Below, in pieces: positions 62,112 to 64,000 of a stretch of DNA of 64,000 nucleotides. The position numbers and the translations under genes are program-made. The number at the start of each line of letters is the position of its first letter. Within the stretch, counting starts at the first letter, position 1. The notes under the pieces were generated by a model. It had not been told where the DNA came from. It worked only from the letters and a program-made list of their open reading frames with translations, and did not search any database. Source of the stretch: Pycnococcus provasolii (lineage: Eukaryota > Chlorophyta > Pseudoscourfieldiophyceae > Pseudoscourfieldiales > Pycnococcaceae); contig OW568900.1 in assembly GCA_938743325.2 (NCBI GenBank), positions 124,001-188,000 on the forward strand. The letters run 5' to 3'.

Positions 62112-63368
62112 TTAGTTCGCGCGCGCGCCAGCGGCCGCTTGGTTGCGCCGCTCCTCGCGCTCCATGAGCGCGGTCGTCCAACGGAGCAGGCGCACCTCAG
62201 ACACACTCACGGACGCGAGGAAGTCAAGCACGCCGTACTGCTTGCTCGCGTCAGCGTCAGCGGCGCTGTCCACTCGACGGCGCTTCGACGCGGGCGCTCC
62301 CGCCTCCTCGGCGGCGCCCTCGTCTGTCGACGGCGTGCTGTGACCGTCGGGCATCGCGGACGCCTGCAAGATCTCCGAGTTGTGGTGTACGTAAAGCGCG
62401 ACGACCTTCTTGCTCACCGCGGTTGAGAGACGCACGAGGCTCTGCACGTCGCGCCAATTCCACGGTGCGCGCGTCGTGCGTTCTCCCGTTTTCGCGTCCA
62501 CCACCACGGGTATGACAAGAACGGAGAACTCGCTGTGTGCAACCTGTGGGTGTGCTGCGTACAGGATCCAGTCGCTTCCGAACGTGAGTCCGCTCCTTGG
62601 AATGTACCCCTTCGCTCGGTAGTGCCGGTATGCCGCGTAGTGGCACGCGAACGACTCGCGATCGTTCGTCGAGCACAGCACACGCCAGAGCGCCTCCGTG
62701 TCGAAATACGTCGCGCTTGCGCTTGGCGGCGCTCCAGGAAAGTCCGTTGGCCACGGCGTATCCGATCGTATGCGTAGTACCTGCGCATCGTGCACGAGAA
62801 AAAACGCCTCCTCGTGGCTGAGCTTGATGTGCCTTCTTCGACGAGGTCGCGCGTTCGCGTGAGTGTGATTGCGCGCATTTCGTGCGCCACCTGGATTGTG
62901 CGCGGGCCAAACGGCGTCAGGGTCTCCAACCACCTGTGAAATCCCGGGTGCAGAAGACAACCCACCGCCATCCCTTTCTTCAGAAGAGGCGGGAAACGTG
63001 TACAGTTCCCCAAAGCACGCACCACGCAGAAGAGTAAGCGCCAAACGGTCCAAAGCCTCAAACGAAGACGATGACGACGACGACGACGATGATGAGCCAC
63101 CACCAAGACCACTGAGCCAGACGGCTGATCCATCCCCGAGGAACCCGTCAAGAAGACCAGGAGGACCAACACCACCCGAACCAACACCCGCACCCGCACC
63201 CGCACCAACCGCACCACCACCAATCAGCTCATTTGACGCGAACGGACCGACAAGACGCTGAAGCTTGGATAAAGTCACCAGGGGAAACTCATAGCCACGA
63301 CGATAACCACCACCACCATGATGACCATGACGACCACCACCACCACCGGGCTTCCACGGAACGGGCAT
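62112..63368 (-). CDS. SEN2: tRNA-splicing endonuclease subunit SEN2
   Basis: From the Met at 63368 (MPVPWKPGGGGGRHGHH) the 418-residue product has a Gly/Ser-rich N-terminus and a helical region, then the catalytic domain at about residues 210-370: KLSHEEAFFLVHDAQVLRI, ACHYAAYRHYRAKGYIPRSG, LTFGSDWILYAAHPQVAHSEF. The Tyr (WILY), the His (AHSEF) and the Lys in TAVSKKVVALYV are in the positions of the catalytic triad Y/H/K. It should cut at the 5' splice site of intron-containing pre-tRNAs with SEN34, SEN15 and SEN54. The C-terminus has a KRRRVD basic patch. An upstream in-frame non-ATG codon is not used. TGTAA lies downstream of the stop on the minus strand. Confidence 0.8.
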   Translation of the reverse strand: MPVPWKPGGGGGRHGHHGGGGYRRGYEFPLVTLSKLQRLVGPFASNELIGGGAVGAGAGAGVGSGGVGPPGLLDGFLGDGSAVWLSGLGGGSSSSSSSSSSSFEALDRLALTLLRGACFGELYTFPASSEERDGGGLSSAPGISQVVGDPDAVWPAHNPGGARNARNHTHANARPRRRRHIKLSHEEAFFLVHDAQVLRIRSDTPWPTDFPGAPPSASATYFDTEALWRVLCSTNDRESFACHYAAYRHYRAKGYIPRSGLTFGSDWILYAAHPQVAHSEFSVLVIPVVVDAKTGERTTRAPWNWRDVQSLVRLSTAVSKKVVALYVHHNSEILQASAMPDGHSTPSTDEGAAEEAGAPASKRRRVDSAADADASKQYGVLDFLASVSVSEVRLLRWTTALMEREERRNQAAAGARAN

Positions 63369-63610
63369 GTTGTGGTGCTGATGGAGCGAGGATGGATTCG
63401 ATGGGATGGCGGCGGCGGCGGAATTCTTTCTCCCTCCCCCCGGGGTCCCGGGCCCCCGCCCCGGGGGAGGAAGGGGGAAGGTTTGGGCGTTGGGATGAAT
63501 GGGGGTTGGTGGTGGGACCCGGGGCCCGGGCCCTCCTGAGAGGCACGGCGCTGAGCTGCTCCACAATTTTTTCTTCAGCTACTTGAGGTAGCTGATGTAC
63601 TTTTCCATGT
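63369..63610. other. GC-rich intergenic DNA
   Basis: CCCCGGGG and GGGGCCC-type runs (about 63420-63545), with no gene. It contains C/G blocks that could form secondary structure. Confidence 0.35.
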
Positions 63611-64000
63611 TCAGCTAGCGCGCCGGAACAGGGTGTCCCGAACACCCTGCAGCATATTCGCCGGGCATGGGCGGTCAACGTCCAGCTGTGACAGCAGCAA
63701 CGCCAGTTGTGCACCCCGCTCCGTGTCAAAACCGGACTTGCCAGAAGCGCGCGCGAGCGCGTAGGCCCACCCAGGCCCCTCGCGGGATCCCAGCAAACCG
63801 GTGGTGGCGGAGGCCAGCACTGGGAAGTCGTCGGCGCCGTCGATGGTGAACTCCGCCTTGTTGTCAGGATTGTCGTCAGCGTCGTTGTCCTGCCGCCCTG
63901 TGCGGAGCTTCTTCGACGCTGCGGCGCGGCCCTCGTGTGCCGCGAGCTTGCGTTTCAGGTCCTCGACGTCCGCCGCCAATTGTGCTGCGTCCGGCGCGAG
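63611..64000 (-). CDS. Partial hypothetical protein open at the window edge
   Basis: The frame runs from the right edge of the window (no ATG visible within it) to a stop at 63611. The visible part has a helical coiled-coil-like start (LAADVEDLKRKLAAHEG), an acidic Asp/Asn stretch, and QLALLLSQLDVDRPCPANM at the end. No family was recognised; the gene may belong to a mobile element (inference from the coiled-coil, low-complexity character). Confidence 0.35.
   Translation of the reverse strand, partial: LAPDAAQLAADVEDLKRKLAAHEGRAAASKKLRTGRQDNDADDNPDNKAEFTIDGADDFPVLASATTGLLGSREGPGWAYALARASGKSGFDTERGAQLALLLSQLDVDRPCPANMLQGVRDTLFRRAS

Noticed and set aside
1-64000. tRNA or rRNA genes
   Set aside because: I looked for a tRNA T-loop consensus and rRNA conserved words on both strands and saw none I could support; a dedicated scan could still find one.

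Overview
The window looks like nuclear DNA of a single-celled photosynthetic eukaryote, most likely a compact-genome green picoalga. The genes are long, GC-rich, almost all single-exon and on both strands. Several proteins begin with Ser/Arg/Ala-rich stretches typical of simple (primary) plastid transit peptides, without the signal peptide expected for complex plastids. Degenerate TTAGGG/CCCTAA arrays occur at many intergenic sites, and TGTAA, a common green-algal polyadenylation signal, lies close to several stop codons. The lineage is an inference; a stramenopile or haptophyte is not excluded.

Layout. 0-8 kb: a plastid-targeted hypothetical gene, a decayed integrase fragment, a PH-ankyrin-FH1-FH2 formin and a repeat-rich protein. 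8-15 kb: a secreted or GPI-anchored sialate O-acetylesterase-like protein, a short LRR protein, a plastid FAD oxidoreductase related to carotenoid isomerases and desaturases, and a YaaA-family protein. 15-24 kb: a copine-like double-C2 protein, an adenylyl cyclase fused to a voltage-sensor-like membrane region, and a triose-phosphate/nucleotide-sugar-type transporter. 24-31 kb: a 40-bp minisatellite, TRM10, an N-acylated EF-hand protein with repeated kinase-site cassettes, a possible beta-barrel protein and a plastid membrane protein. 31-41 kb: nuclear genes for DNA repair and ribosome biogenesis (NSE2-like, RPA34-like, a DEAD-box helicase, MRNIP, NVL/RIX7), with a GXWXG-like protein and retroelement-like remnants. 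41-48 kb: a four-domain voltage-gated cation channel of 2229 residues. 48-56 kb: two ORFs overlapping by ATGA, a GT27-like glycosyltransferase and a GRAM-VASt lipid-transfer protein. 56-64 kb: a cyclic-nucleotide-domain K+ channel, an exostosin-like GT47, a Costars protein, the tRNA-splicing endonuclease subunit SEN2, and a partial gene at the right edge.

The most unusual content is a set of electrical and second-messenger proteins. The four-domain channel carries an FKBP-like domain in its II-III linker and has an apparent K/N/D/D pore ring. The voltage-sensor adenylyl cyclase could couple voltage to cAMP. The K+ channel keeps a phosphate-binding cassette compatible with cAMP. The EF-hand protein has several RRxS (PKA-type) sites and would read both Ca2+ and kinase signals. 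No operon-like physical link is implied; a shared pathway is inference.

Other notable points are a 19-25 bp motif just downstream of three unrelated stop codons, an SP-RING that appears to lack its zinc ligands, and interstitial telomere-like arrays scattered between genes. I found no convincing tRNA, rRNA or CRISPR feature.
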